Virus record (IMG/VR): IMGVR_UViG_3300010334_006995
Span: 1-21,931 of that record
Direction: 5' to 3' (one strand)
Source: a virus
Length of the DNA stretch: 21,931 nt
The translations under genes and the position numbers were made by a program. Below, in pieces: positions 14,016 through 20,743 of this stretch (the first letter of the stretch is position 1; each line of letters starts with the position of its first letter). The notes beneath the pieces were generated by a model. The model saw only the letters and a program-made list of their open reading frames with translations. It had not been told where the DNA came from and did not search any database.

Positions 14016-15077
14016 ATGGCTGACACCTCTATATCTGGATTAACAAGGCAAAATACAGCTACATCTAACTTAATTGTACCTATTTCAGATGGAACAAATA
14101 CCATCGGAGTGCCGATTAGCGCTATTGTTACTGCTTCAGGAAGTATGGGAACAAGTTATCTGCAGCTTCCTGTTGGTGCGAATCAACCTGCAGGTGTAGA
14201 AGGGGCTATTAGATATAACAGCACACTTAAGGCAATAGAATATTACAATGGCACAAAGTGGGTTGGACCCAATTATAATATTGAATATTTAGTCATTGGT
14301 GGTGGTGGGTCAGGAGGAGGTCAATATGGTGGCGGTGGCGGAGGAGCTGGTGCTTACCTTACCTCTAGCATGACCTTGATAAATGGTAAAAGTTATGCAA
14401 TTGTAGTTGGAAATGGGGGTATTAGTGGAACCGGTGCGGGTAACAACGGCTCAGATTCCTCTTTGGATTTCATTATTGCTACAGGGGGGGGAGGAGGAGG
14501 AACCTATTCAAACGTTGTTGGTAAAAATGGAGGTTCTGGTGGAGGGGGTGGGTCTCATGACTGTAATGGCGGTCAAAGTGGATGCACAGTGGCAGGAGGC
14601 ACAGGAATAACTGGTCAAGGTAATGGTGGAGGTATTGGTGGACGAAGTGGCGCCCCGCTTGGTGGCGGTGGAGGTGGAGGAGCTGGTGGGGCTGGGGGCT
14701 CATATTACACCGGTGCTACTGGTGGAGTTGGGCTGGCTAGCTCAATCACGGGAACTAGTGTATTTAGAGCTGGTGGTGGCGGTGGTGGCGGCGGTGTAGG
14801 AGCTCCTGCATACAGCGGTGGTAATGGTGGTGGGGGAGCAGGATCTTCGGTATCTGGTGGTGTAGGTACCGCTGGTACAGCTAACACTGGTGGAGGTGGT
14901 GGCGGTGGAGGGTATTACGGCGCATGCGCCGGTGGCGCTGGCGGGTCGGGCGTTGTCATATTGAGAATACCCACTGCAAATTATAGCAGCATATATACAG
15001 GGTCACCGACAATAACTACTGATGGAGCGTTTACTATTTTAACCTATACATCAGGTACAGGATCTTATACTGCGTAA
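14016..15077 (+). CDS. Glycine-rich tail fibre / adhesin
   Basis: This 353-residue protein has a head MADTSISGLTRQNTATSN and IVPISDGTNTIGVPISAIV, a divergent version of the module shared by the downstream fibre genes. Residues about 50-90 (PAGVEGAIRYNSTLKAIEYY, NGTKWVG) form a small beta domain common in phage fibres. From about residue 91 (YLVIGGGGSGGG) to 315 the protein is dominated by glycine tracts interrupted by short varied loops, ending GGAGGSGVVILRIP. Such sequences form polyglycine-II bundles whose loops contact receptors, as in T2-type gp38 adhesins and many marine phage fibres. The glycine region is far more GC-rich than its surroundings and includes a run of eight G. The next gene begins 5 bases after the stop. 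Confidence 0.8.
   Translation: MADTSISGLTRQNTATSNLIVPISDGTNTIGVPISAIVTASGSMGTSYLQLPVGANQPAGVEGAIRYNSTLKAIEYYNGTKWVGPNYNIEYLVIGGGGSGGGQYGGGGGGAGAYLTSSMTLINGKSYAIVVGNGGISGTGAGNNGSDSSLDFIIATGGGGGGTYSNVVGKNGGSGGGGGSHDCNGGQSGCTVAGGTGITGQGNGGGIGGRSGAPLGGGGGGGAGGAGGSYYTGATGGVGLASSITGTSVFRAGGGGGGGGVGAPAYSGGNGGGGAGSSVSGGVGTAGTANTGGGGGGGGYYGACAGGAGGSGVVILRIPTANYSSIYTGSPTITTDGAFTILTYTSGTGSYTA
14484..14491 (+). repeat. G8 homopolymer in glycine-rich fibre gene
   Basis: Eight consecutive G followed by AGGAGGAGG lie in the glycine-rich coding part of the adhesin. It is the longest G run in this AT-rich window and a possible slippage site. Confidence 0.9.
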
Positions 15078-15082
15078 ATATT

Positions 15083-16111
15083 ATGGCAGACGTAACCATA
15101 TCTCAATTGACGCAAGGTGTTCCAGCTAATACAGCTTTACTACCTTACACACAGGGAGATGTAACATATAGTGTTGCTCCTAGTGCTCTATTGCAAACCT
15201 CAGGTAATATAGGTATCGGTACTAATAACCCGGCTCAAAAACTTGATGTTTATGGCGGAGGAGCCTTTACATTTGTTGAGGTTGGTAAAAGCGGTCAAAC
15301 TGGAAATAGATTTGCATATGTTGATCTTACCGGTGATGATACATATACAGATTATGGATTTAGAATTCTTAGAGGGAATACAGGAGCTAATGCAGATACT
15401 GCTTTAATAAACAGAGGATCGGGATTGTTAAGTATTGCTGCCGGACAAGCTGCTGGAGAGACAGGACAAGTTGTAATTTCTACCGCCAACACAGAACGCC
15501 TTCGCATTGATTCGAGCGGTAATGTAGGTATAGGTACTTCATCGCCGTCACAAAAGCTAGATGTAGCTGGTACTGTTAATGCTACAAATATATTTAAAGG
15601 CGGTAGCGAAGTGCCAATTGGTATTGGTGGTATGAAATTATTTACCACCGCAGGTGTTAATACCTGGACGGTACCGAATTTAATAACAAAGATAAAGATT
15701 ACAGCAATCGGTGGCGGAGCAGGCGGCGGTCCTGGTGGCGGTAATGCCGGCGGAAGTTCTAATATTACAGGTATTAATATTGTAGCAGGTGCAGGTAGCG
15801 GTACAACTGCTGGTGCTGCTACAGGTGATAGTAGCTTATTAGTATATAGTGCAGGTGGTACCAGCGGTGTACTCGGTAGTACAACAACAAATCCGGGCTT
15901 TAAGCTTTTAGGTATAGCTTCTTTTGGAAACGGAGGTGCTTCAGGCACCGCGGGCGGGTCTTCCGGGGGGACAGGTGCTTATGCAAGTGGGGTTGCAACA
16001 GTTACTCCTGGTGCTACACTTACAGTTAACGTGGGTGCAGGTGGTAGTGCAAAAAGCGGTTCGGGTTCCTCACAGTCTGGATCTGCAGGTTGCGTTCTTA
16101 TTGAGTGGTAG
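15083..16111 (+). CDS. Tail fibre with shared N-terminal module, beta-helix and glycine-rich tip
   Basis: This 342-residue protein has the head MADVTISQLTQGVPANTALL, then PYTQGDVTYSVAPSALL and GNIGIGTNNPAQKLDV, the shared module of the array. A second GNVGIGTSSPSQKLDV lies near residue 148; these turns are typical of trimeric beta-helical fibre shafts. Residues from about 185 (KLFTTAGVNTWTVPN) form a glycine-rich receptor-binding-like domain, with VTPGATLTVNVGAGG and the terminal GCVLIEW, both common in marine phage and bacterial adhesins. No S74 chaperone is present. Its stop codon abuts the stop of the convergent small membrane protein gene with no spacer. Confidence 0.8.
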   Translation: MADVTISQLTQGVPANTALLPYTQGDVTYSVAPSALLQTSGNIGIGTNNPAQKLDVYGGGAFTFVEVGKSGQTGNRFAYVDLTGDDTYTDYGFRILRGNTGANADTALINRGSGLLSIAAGQAAGETGQVVISTANTERLRIDSSGNVGIGTSSPSQKLDVAGTVNATNIFKGGSEVPIGIGGMKLFTTAGVNTWTVPNLITKIKITAIGGGAGGGPGGGNAGGSSNITGINIVAGAGSGTTAGAATGDSSLLVYSAGGTSGVLGSTTTNPGFKLLGIASFGNGGASGTAGGSSGGTGAYASGVATVTPGATLTVNVGAGGSAKSGSGSSQSGSAGCVLIEW

Positions 16112-16306
16112 TTACCAATGATGTATAGCGTTTGCTATAATAAACCCACACGTAATAAAATTAACCAATACAATTAGCGTACGAATTAATAAGCTAATAT
16201 TAGCATCTCGTACCCTTAGAGTAGGAACATCTGGCTTACAATCATCGGTTAAGCCAACGCGATGATCTACCGCACGTGACCAAATAAGCCAGATATTCTT
16301 AAGCAT
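16112..16306 (-). CDS. Small membrane protein
   Basis: This 64-residue protein has a soluble N-terminal part (MLKNIWLIWSRAVDHRVGLT, DDCKPDVPTLRVRDANIS) followed by one clear membrane helix at about 38-61 (SLLIRTLIVLVNFITCGF, IIANAIHHW). The ATG overlaps the stop codon of the upstream 48-residue ORF (TAATG), so the two are translationally coupled. It is the last gene of a leftward block of small genes placed inside the rightward fibre array. Function is unknown; a host-membrane role such as superinfection exclusion or lysis control is only a guess. Confidence 0.7.
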   Translation of the reverse strand: MLKNIWLIWSRAVDHRVGLTDDCKPDVPTLRVRDANISLLIRTLIVLVNFITCGFIIANAIHHW

Positions 16307-16452
16307 TAATATTTCTTACGCTTGGTACCTTTATCAGAGCGAGTAGCGCGAATACTCGTACCACAATTCTTACGAGCATAAGCAGCATAACTTTTAGTCA
16401 CCCGATAAGAAGGATTCTGCCTATTAAATGTAGATTTAATTTTGTTTACCAT
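16306..16452 (-). CDS. Very basic small protein (48 aa)
   Basis: Reading from ATG at 16452, the frame encodes 48 residues: MVNKIKSTFNRQNPSYRVTK, then SYAAYARKNCGTSIRATR and SDKGTKRKKY, then TAA. Over a quarter of residues are Lys or Arg. The stop shares a base with the ATG of the membrane protein gene, and the codon use is like its neighbours, so it is probably real. It could bind nucleic acid, but no family is recognised. The start is preceded by CTCTTAAT with no Shine-Dalgarno site. Confidence 0.6.
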   Translation of the reverse strand: MVNKIKSTFNRQNPSYRVTKSYAAYARKNCGTSIRATRSDKGTKRKKY

Positions 16453-16472
16453 ATTAAGAGTATAGCGGACTC

Positions 16473-16634
16473 TTAATTCTTATCAAATGTTTTTTTTACA
16501 AGCAGTTGTTGCTGACGCTCTAAGACTTTTTGAACATATTGACATTGTAATTGACCGCCTAATTTAGCAATTATATCTTCGCATTCTTTTAGCGAGAGCT
16601 GATTAACTTTTTTGCTTTTCTTTTCTTTTGCCAT
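16473..16634 (-). CDS. Small hypothetical protein (53 aa)
   Basis: Reading from ATG at 16634, the frame encodes 53 residues: MAKEKKSKKVNQLSLKECED, then IIAKLGGQLQCQYVQKVLER and QQQLLVKKTFDKN, then TAA. The LSLKECEDIIAKLGGQ segment followed by a helix looks like a genuine short helical protein with a lysine-rich start. It begins 4 bases after the stop of the 233-residue protein and ends 20 bases before the 48-residue ORF, forming a run of four leftward genes. Function is unknown. Confidence 0.6.
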   Translation of the reverse strand: MAKEKKSKKVNQLSLKECEDIIAKLGGQLQCQYVQKVLERQQQLLVKKTFDKN

Positions 16635-16638
16635 ATAG

Positions 16639-17340
16639 TTACCTGTACGCGCTATGTCCAGTTAAACTATTAAAACAAATAGTATTTTCATTTACATACA
16701 AAGGATCTGTATCAACATTTTGAGAATACACAACAACTTCTGTTATACCTGAATAATCGGTACCACTATAAAATAAATTTTTATTAAAAAGAGGCGTTAG
16801 ATTCTCATAATTTTCTCTAAAAACTTTAAATATATTATAATTGCCAATGCCAGGGCTATTTAATTTCCATATTTTTAAAGTAAAAACGGAATCAGATCGA
16901 TAGGGATAGCTAATATCAACCCACCCACCATTATAATCATATCCCATATACTTTGGTGTACTAAATTCAGTCATAGCTCTAAACCCTGCAACAAGTGTAC
17001 CGCCGGTATAAAATCTTGCTCCTTTTTCACCATGACGGAAGTTTATACCAAGCTTCAAGGTTAATACACCGGTATCAATACCATTACCCTCAGATAGAGG
17101 CATAGCTAATTGACGCGATACTGACATTTCAACACTAGGTGCATACATTCTAAAACATGAGGTATCATCACTAGCCAAATTTGGATATATACCTAAAGCG
17201 TTATTATAATAAGCTGGTCCCGCAGAATATATACCACCGGTACCACTAGCCTCAAACGAAGTCCAAGCCTGCCATCCTGTACCACCATTAGCAGGTACTG
17301 CAGAAAGCCCGATACCAGAGGGATCATTAGTCCAAGCCAT
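16639..17340 (-). CDS. Probable structural or lectin-like protein, unknown
   Basis: This 233-residue protein starts MAWTNDPSGIGLSAVPANGG and is rich in Gly, Ser, Tyr and aromatic residues throughout (TGWQAWTSFEASGTGGIYSA, YNGGWVDISYPYRSD, VFTLKIWKLNSPGIG). There are no long helices, signal peptide or membrane segment, which fits an all-beta sandwich such as a lectin or a tail/capsid decoration protein. I do not recognise the family. It is placed on the strand opposite to the fibre genes flanking it. An ATAAATA motif ends 7 bases before the ATG. It may be a receptor-binding accessory protein or a head decoration, but neither is shown. Confidence 0.65.
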   Translation of the reverse strand: MAWTNDPSGIGLSAVPANGGTGWQAWTSFEASGTGGIYSAGPAYYNNALGIYPNLASDDTSCFRMYAPSVEMSVSRQLAMPLSEGNGIDTGVLTLKLGINFRHGEKGARFYTGGTLVAGFRAMTEFSTPKYMGYDYNGGWVDISYPYRSDSVFTLKIWKLNSPGIGNYNIFKVFRENYENLTPLFNKNLFYSGTDYSGITEVVVYSQNVDTDPLYVNENTICFNSLTGHSAYR

Positions 17341-17347
17341 ATATTAA

Positions 17348-17354
17348 TATTTAT
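17348..17354 (-). promoter_or_regulatory. Late-promoter-like ATAAATA (leftward)
   Basis: The minus strand reads CAATAAATATTAATATATGG, with the motif ending 7 bases before the ATG at 17340. It is the probable promoter of the four leftward genes 16112-17340. Confidence 0.5.
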
Positions 17355-17400
17355 TGTCAAATGCGTTATAATATGGTGTTGCTTTATTATTAACCCTATC

Positions 17401-17406
17401 TAAATA
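17401..17406 (+). promoter_or_regulatory. TAAATA element before GTG-start gene
   Basis: CTAAATAAAGGTGTG precedes the gene at 17412. TAAATA ends 5 bases before the GTG, and AAGG could serve as a weak Shine-Dalgarno sequence, so the element is ambiguous. A TATAAT hexamer also occurs at 17367-17372 without a good -35 box. Confidence 0.3.
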
Positions 17407-17411
17407 AAGGT

Positions 17412-17609
17412 GTGAAAATAATTCTTGAAACTACTATCAGTAAGGACAATAAAGCAGCTGAAACTCTTCGTGTTGGATTAGAATTAGATCAAGTAGCTAG
17501 TATTGCAAAGACAAGAGGACTAGCTGAAGCTAATAAAGCTATCGATAAGTTTATTGGTAAATACACCGAAGACCTTAAAGAAAAGCTTGCATCTGTTCTA
17601 ACTAAATAA
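17412..17609 (+). CDS. Small helical hypothetical protein (GTG start)
   Basis: This 65-residue protein reads from GTG at 17412: MKIILETTISKDNKAAETLR, then VGLELDQVASIAKTRGLAEA, then a lysine-rich helix (NKAIDKFIGKYTEDLKEKLA). It appears to be one beta strand followed by helices. No motif of known function is seen. It sits alone on the plus strand between the leftward block and the second set of fibre genes. AAGG lies just upstream of the start. Confidence 0.65.
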   Translation: MKIILETTISKDNKAAETLRVGLELDQVASIAKTRGLAEANKAIDKFIGKYTEDLKEKLASVLTK

Positions 17610-17642
17610 CATATCACTATCTAAAGAGTTCACTTTAGAGCC

Positions 17643-17649
17643 ATAAATA
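17643..17649 (+). promoter_or_regulatory. Late-promoter-like ATAAATA
   Basis: The sequence CCATAAATATAATTATGG places the motif end 5 bases before the ATG at 17655. By T4 geometry, transcription would start on or beside the A of ATG. Confidence 0.5.
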
Positions 17650-17654
17650 TAATT

Positions 17655-18416
17655 ATGGCTGATGTAACAATATCCTCTCTACCGCAAGGTACGCCGTCTG
17701 GAAATGCATTAATTCCTTATAGTACGGGTAGCAGTACATTGGCTGTAGCTACATCTGCTATATTTCAGAATGCGGGTAATATAGGTATAGGAACAAGCAA
17801 TCCTGTTGCAAAGCTCACTGTTAATGGAGATAGTTTTTTAAATTATACTAATACCTCTGGCTTGCTGCTTAGAAATTTGGCATCCGAAAATCGCATTGAT
17901 TCATACAATTATCCAATTACACAAGGATATCCTTTGGCTGTTCTTGCTTCAACAGTTAGATTTCAAAATGCAAGTATTGAAACTATGCGCATTGATGCTG
18001 CAGGCAATGTGGGTATAGGTACATCCACACCTCAGGCTAGACTGGATGTAAATGGTAATATGTACAACAACAATCTTCCTATGTATGGTGTAAGAGCATG
18101 GGTAAGATTTTCAGGAGCAAACGATGTAAACGGCAATGTAAGTACAGCAAATACAGATAGGCAAATCATTGCGAGTGGAAATATAACACGTGTTAATAGA
18201 ACTTCATTAGGAAACTATGATATATACATTACCACAGGATTTGCTAATACAAACTATTCTGTTGTAGCAAACATTATACATGCCGTTGGAGCTACTACAG
18301 CTGTACATATCGATGCATACTCCTCAACCTCTTCGCTAGTTAAAGCGTGGTGTTCATACCAACCTAATACTATAAGTTATGACCCCAGCGGTGTCGATAT
18401 ATGGATAATAGGATAA
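17655..18416 (+). CDS. Tail fibre paralogue with shared N-terminal module
   Basis: This 253-residue protein has the head MADVTISSLPQGTPSGNALI, then PYSTGSSTLAVATSAIFQNA and GNIGIGTSNPVAKLTV. A shaft contains a second turn GNVGIGTSTPQARLDVNGN near residue 117. The C-terminal domain begins GVRAWVRFSG near residue 145 and resembles the KAWVNFDGTG domain of the gene at 19046, ending in beta-rich segments (YSVVANIIHAVGATTAVHID). The architecture is an anchor, a short beta-helix and a receptor-binding-like sandwich. A 27-base stretch of the head (starting aatgcattaattcc) is identical to that in the gene at 19909, which suggests recent exchange. The next fibre begins 4 bases after the stop. Confidence 0.75.
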   Translation: MADVTISSLPQGTPSGNALIPYSTGSSTLAVATSAIFQNAGNIGIGTSNPVAKLTVNGDSFLNYTNTSGLLLRNLASENRIDSYNYPITQGYPLAVLASTVRFQNASIETMRIDAAGNVGIGTSTPQARLDVNGNMYNNNLPMYGVRAWVRFSGANDVNGNVSTANTDRQIIASGNITRVNRTSLGNYDIYITTGFANTNYSVVANIIHAVGATTAVHIDAYSSTSSLVKAWCSYQPNTISYDPSGVDIWIIG

Positions 18417-18420
18417 TAAT

Positions 18421-19044
18421 ATGGCTGATACTACAATAACTGGATTAAATGGTCTATCGCCATCCACTAATACCTATGTACCTATATCTAACGGTACAAC
18501 AACCGGTAAAGCTTTATACAACCCGGTCCCCATTGGCGGTATTATAATGTGGTCAGGGGCAGTAGCCGATATACCAACTGGTTGGGCCCTCTGTAACGGA
18601 CAAGTAGTTAATGGTAATACTACTCCTAATCTACTCGATAAATTTATCCTAGGTGCAGGTAATGCATATAACCCAGGTAATACAGGGGGGTCAAGCACAA
18701 CTACCCCTGCTGGTACAATAGACAATACTGCGATTACACCTACCGGTACTGTGGGTAATACTACACTGACAACTGCTCAAATACCGGCACATAGCCACAC
18801 CACTACAATTAAAACATGTGGATCCGAGGTAGCTGGATATGGCTTGCAAGCAGGTTCTGGGAGCTTTAGAGATAGGATCTACGTAACCGGTGGTAGTACA
18901 GATACTAGTTCAACTGGAAGTGGAGGCAGTCATAATCATACATTCACCGGTACCAGTCAAAGTCATAATCATACATTCGCCGGTACCAGTCAAGCCAATC
19001 TTCCACCGTACTATGCTTTAGCATATATAATGAGGGTATATTAA
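18421..19044 (+). CDS. Tail-collar-domain fibre protein
   Basis: This 207-residue protein begins with a short head MADTTITGLNGLSPSTNTYV, a reduced form of the array module. A phage tail collar domain follows: VPIGGIIMWSGAVADIPTGW, ALCNGQVVNGNTTPNLLDKF and ILGAGNAYNPGNTGG. The C-terminal part holds metal-type H-x-H motifs: AHSHTTT (His124/His126), then two SHNHTF copies in a duplicated 11-residue unit. It ends with LPPYYALAYIMRVY, the usual end of collar/short-fibre receptor domains such as T4 gp12, where such histidines bind metal along the trimer axis. It is a likely receptor-binding tip. It starts 4 bases after the previous stop and ends one base before the next ATG. Confidence 0.85.
   Translation: MADTTITGLNGLSPSTNTYVPISNGTTTGKALYNPVPIGGIIMWSGAVADIPTGWALCNGQVVNGNTTPNLLDKFILGAGNAYNPGNTGGSSTTTPAGTIDNTAITPTGTVGNTTLTTAQIPAHSHTTTIKTCGSEVAGYGLQAGSGSFRDRIYVTGGSTDTSSTGSGGSHNHTFTGTSQSHNHTFAGTSQANLPPYYALAYIMRVY
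18928..18993 (+). repeat. 33-bp tandem duplication in collar fibre
   Basis: Two adjacent 33-base units (18928-18960 and 18961-18993) differ at one base (a/g) by eye. Each encodes SHNHTF(T/A)GTSQ, duplicating an H-x-H metal-binding turn. Confidence 0.9.
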
Positions 19045-19045
19045 T

Positions 19046-19843
19046 ATGGCCGATATAACTATTAATGAATTAACAAAAGGTACTCCCACAGGTAATAGTA
19101 TATTACCATACAGTACTGGTTCTAATACATTAGGTGTACCAGTATCAGCTATATTACAAAATGCAGGTAATATAGGTATAGGCACAGCTGCACCTGAAGT
19201 CAAGCTGCATGTAGTTGGTGATATATGTACACCAGGTCGCATGGGCATTGGTACATTGTCCCCGGCAAGACAGCTCACAGTGGATAGTGTAACCAACCCT
19301 GAGATTGGGTTGTACACAGCTGGCACAGAAAGAGTAAAATTATCCACCGGTGGATCAGCTGTAAGTCAGCTGGTGATTGACACAGCAGGACAACCGCGCG
19401 TCATCATTAATAGCACAGGCATGGGCATAGGCATAGGCACAACTGCACCTGCAGAAAGATTAACTGTGATGGGCAACATGAGTGCTTCTGGTGATGTGAA
19501 GGCTTCTAATACACCAAAAGCATGGGTAAATTTTGATGGAACTGGCGCCATTGGCACCAATCAAACCATCAGAAGCTCATACAATGTTGCATCAGTTTAT
19601 AAGGGCAACACAGGCTCATATAGAATTACATTCACATCTGCACAAACAGATAATAATTATTGTGTGACAGGAGCATCAGCTCCTGCGTATTCTGCATATT
19701 GGACAAATCTGGCATTGCACACTGCTGCACCTACTAATGGGGGAACTGAGTCAGCCCCTACAAATGCATATTTTGATGTGTGTGTGGTGATGCAGACTGC
19801 TGGTAAGGTGGATTCAAAGTATGTGAGTGTTGTTGTGCTTTAA
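19046..19843 (+). CDS. Tail fibre paralogue with shared N-terminal module
   Basis: This 265-residue protein has the head MADITINELTKGTPTGNSIL, then PYSTGSNTLGVPVSAILQNA and GNIGIGTAAPEVKLHV. The shaft contains three further GIGT-type turns (RMGIGTLSPARQLTV, MGIGIGTTAPAERLTV). The C-terminal sandwich starts KAWVNFDGTGAIGTNQTIRS near residue 158 and includes GNTGSYRITFTSAQTDNNYC, a domain common in marine phage fibres. From about 19210 the codon use shifts to more GTG, CTG and TGT than in the head, so the C-terminal part looks recently imported. An internal 31-base segment is identical to one in the gene at 19909. The start lies one base after the collar gene stop. Confidence 0.75.
   Translation: MADITINELTKGTPTGNSILPYSTGSNTLGVPVSAILQNAGNIGIGTAAPEVKLHVVGDICTPGRMGIGTLSPARQLTVDSVTNPEIGLYTAGTERVKLSTGGSAVSQLVIDTAGQPRVIINSTGMGIGIGTTAPAERLTVMGNMSASGDVKASNTPKAWVNFDGTGAIGTNQTIRSSYNVASVYKGNTGSYRITFTSAQTDNNYCVTGASAPAYSAYWTNLALHTAAPTNGGTESAPTNAYFDVCVVMQTAGKVDSKYVSVVVL
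19443..19473 (+). repeat. 31-bp direct repeat, copy 1 (inside fibre gene)
   Basis: This segment is identical to 20276-20306 and encodes part of APAERLTVMG in both fibre genes. It is a candidate recombination point between shafts. Confidence 0.85.
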
Positions 19844-19863
19844 ACAACAAGAAGGTTATACTT

Positions 19864-19925
19864 ACGAGCGTAGCGAATAGGCACGGCACAGAACATAAAT
19901 AATAGCATATGGCCGATGTAACGAT
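19864..19925 (+). repeat. Intergenic direct repeat, copy 1, spanning promoter and start
   Basis: A ~62-base unit beginning acgagcgtagcgaataggca runs through the promoter-like motif and the first codons of the fibre gene at 19909. Copy 2 lies at 20683-20743, with a three-base difference (aca/ttt) and one missing A. Confidence 0.9.
19895..19901 (+). promoter_or_regulatory. Late-promoter-like ATAAATA
   Basis: The sequence ACATAAATAATAGCATATGG places the motif end 7 bases before the ATG at 19909. In the repeat copy ahead of the gene at 20727 the motif has lost one A (ATAATAA). Confidence 0.45.
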
Positions 19926-20670
19926 ATCAGAGCTTAATAAAGGTATACCTACTGGTAATGCATTAATTCCTTATAGTACGGGTGGTAATACATTAGGAGT
20001 ACCGGTATCTGCTATACTTCAGAATGCTGGTAATATTGGTATTAACGGTATACCAGGACAAGCTTTAGATGTTGTTGGTAATATTAGATTAGGTCAACCA
20101 AGCATTTCAAATTATGATAACAAGCTTCAGTTTTGGAATAGCAATTATTTAAATGAAGTAGCAAGTATTCAGGCCTATGGTGACTACAATCTTATTTTTA
20201 ATACCAGAAATGTATCTGGAGTATTGGCTGAAAGAATGAGGATTGCAAACACTGGCAATGTTGGGATTGGCACTGCTGCACCTGCAGAAAGATTAACTGT
20301 GATGGGTAATATCAGCGCTTCTGGAGATGTAATTAGCCCCTCTGTGCCTAAGTTTGCATATGCGGTATTATCGCAGGTTGGTACGGCTCCCTATACTGTT
20401 ACCACCTTGGCAAGTGCACATGTAGAAAGTATAACTGTAAACCCGACTACAGCAGATATTACCATTAATTGGACTACAAATTATTTTAATGATGCAAATT
20501 ATTGTATCACTTTTGGTGCACAGTCAAATTTTGCAGGCAACAGGTCACAAGGAATTAATATTCAGACAGGATCAACTAAAACTCGCAATAGTGTCACTAT
20601 CATGGCAGGCTCTATGTCTAATGGTCAGTTCTACGCAGTACCTAACATTAATGTTATGGCAATTCAATAA
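19909..20670 (+). CDS. Tail fibre paralogue with shared N-terminal module
   Basis: This 253-residue protein has the head MADVTISELNKGIPTGNALI, then PYSTGGNTLGVPVSAILQNA and GNIGINGIPGQALDVVGN. The middle has a folded segment (NKLQFWNSNYLNEVASIQAY) and then MRIANTGNVGIGTAAPAERL, shared almost unchanged with the gene at 19046. The C-terminal domain starts KFAYAVLSQVG near residue 146 and contains NYFNDANYCITFGAQ, a diverged relative of the sandwich in the other paralogues. It lacks an S74 chaperone. The upstream 62-base repeat carries its promoter-like motif and start. Confidence 0.75.
   Translation: MADVTISELNKGIPTGNALIPYSTGGNTLGVPVSAILQNAGNIGINGIPGQALDVVGNIRLGQPSISNYDNKLQFWNSNYLNEVASIQAYGDYNLIFNTRNVSGVLAERMRIANTGNVGIGTAAPAERLTVMGNISASGDVISPSVPKFAYAVLSQVGTAPYTVTTLASAHVESITVNPTTADITINWTTNYFNDANYCITFGAQSNFAGNRSQGINIQTGSTKTRNSVTIMAGSMSNGQFYAVPNINVMAIQ
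20276..20306 (+). repeat. 31-bp direct repeat, copy 2 (inside fibre gene)
   Basis: This segment is identical to 19443-19473. The flanking bases diverge, so the match marks a conserved or recently exchanged shaft module. Confidence 0.85.
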
Positions 20671-20682
20671 GCGGATATACAA

Positions 20683-20743
20683 ACGAGCGTAGCGAATAGG
20701 CACGGCTTTGAACATAATAATAGCATATGGCCGATGTAACGAT
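20683..20743 (+). repeat. Intergenic direct repeat, copy 2
   Basis: The second copy of the unit at 19864-19925 lies in front of the fibre gene at 20727. The late-promoter core has lost one A, giving CATAATAATAGC. Confidence 0.9.

Noticed and set aside
14407-14887. Several frames within the glycine-rich adhesin on both strands
   Set aside because: They are low-complexity shadows of the GGT/GGA repeats; the adhesin frame itself has a recognisable head and end.
14016-15077. CRISPR-like or microsatellite reading of the GGT/GGA-rich DNA
   Set aside because: There are no regular repeats with unique spacers; the pattern is explained by glycine codons in a fibre protein.
15352-15948. 198-codon minus-strand frame opposite the fibre gene at 15083
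   Set aside because: The proline/alanine-rich translation is the antisense of glycine-rich coding DNA; it has no motif or start context.
17361-17372. Sigma70-type promoter with TATAAT at 17367
   Set aside because: The hexamer is good but no -35 box lies at 16-18 bases; TTGTCA is only 7 bases away. In AT-rich DNA this is weak evidence.
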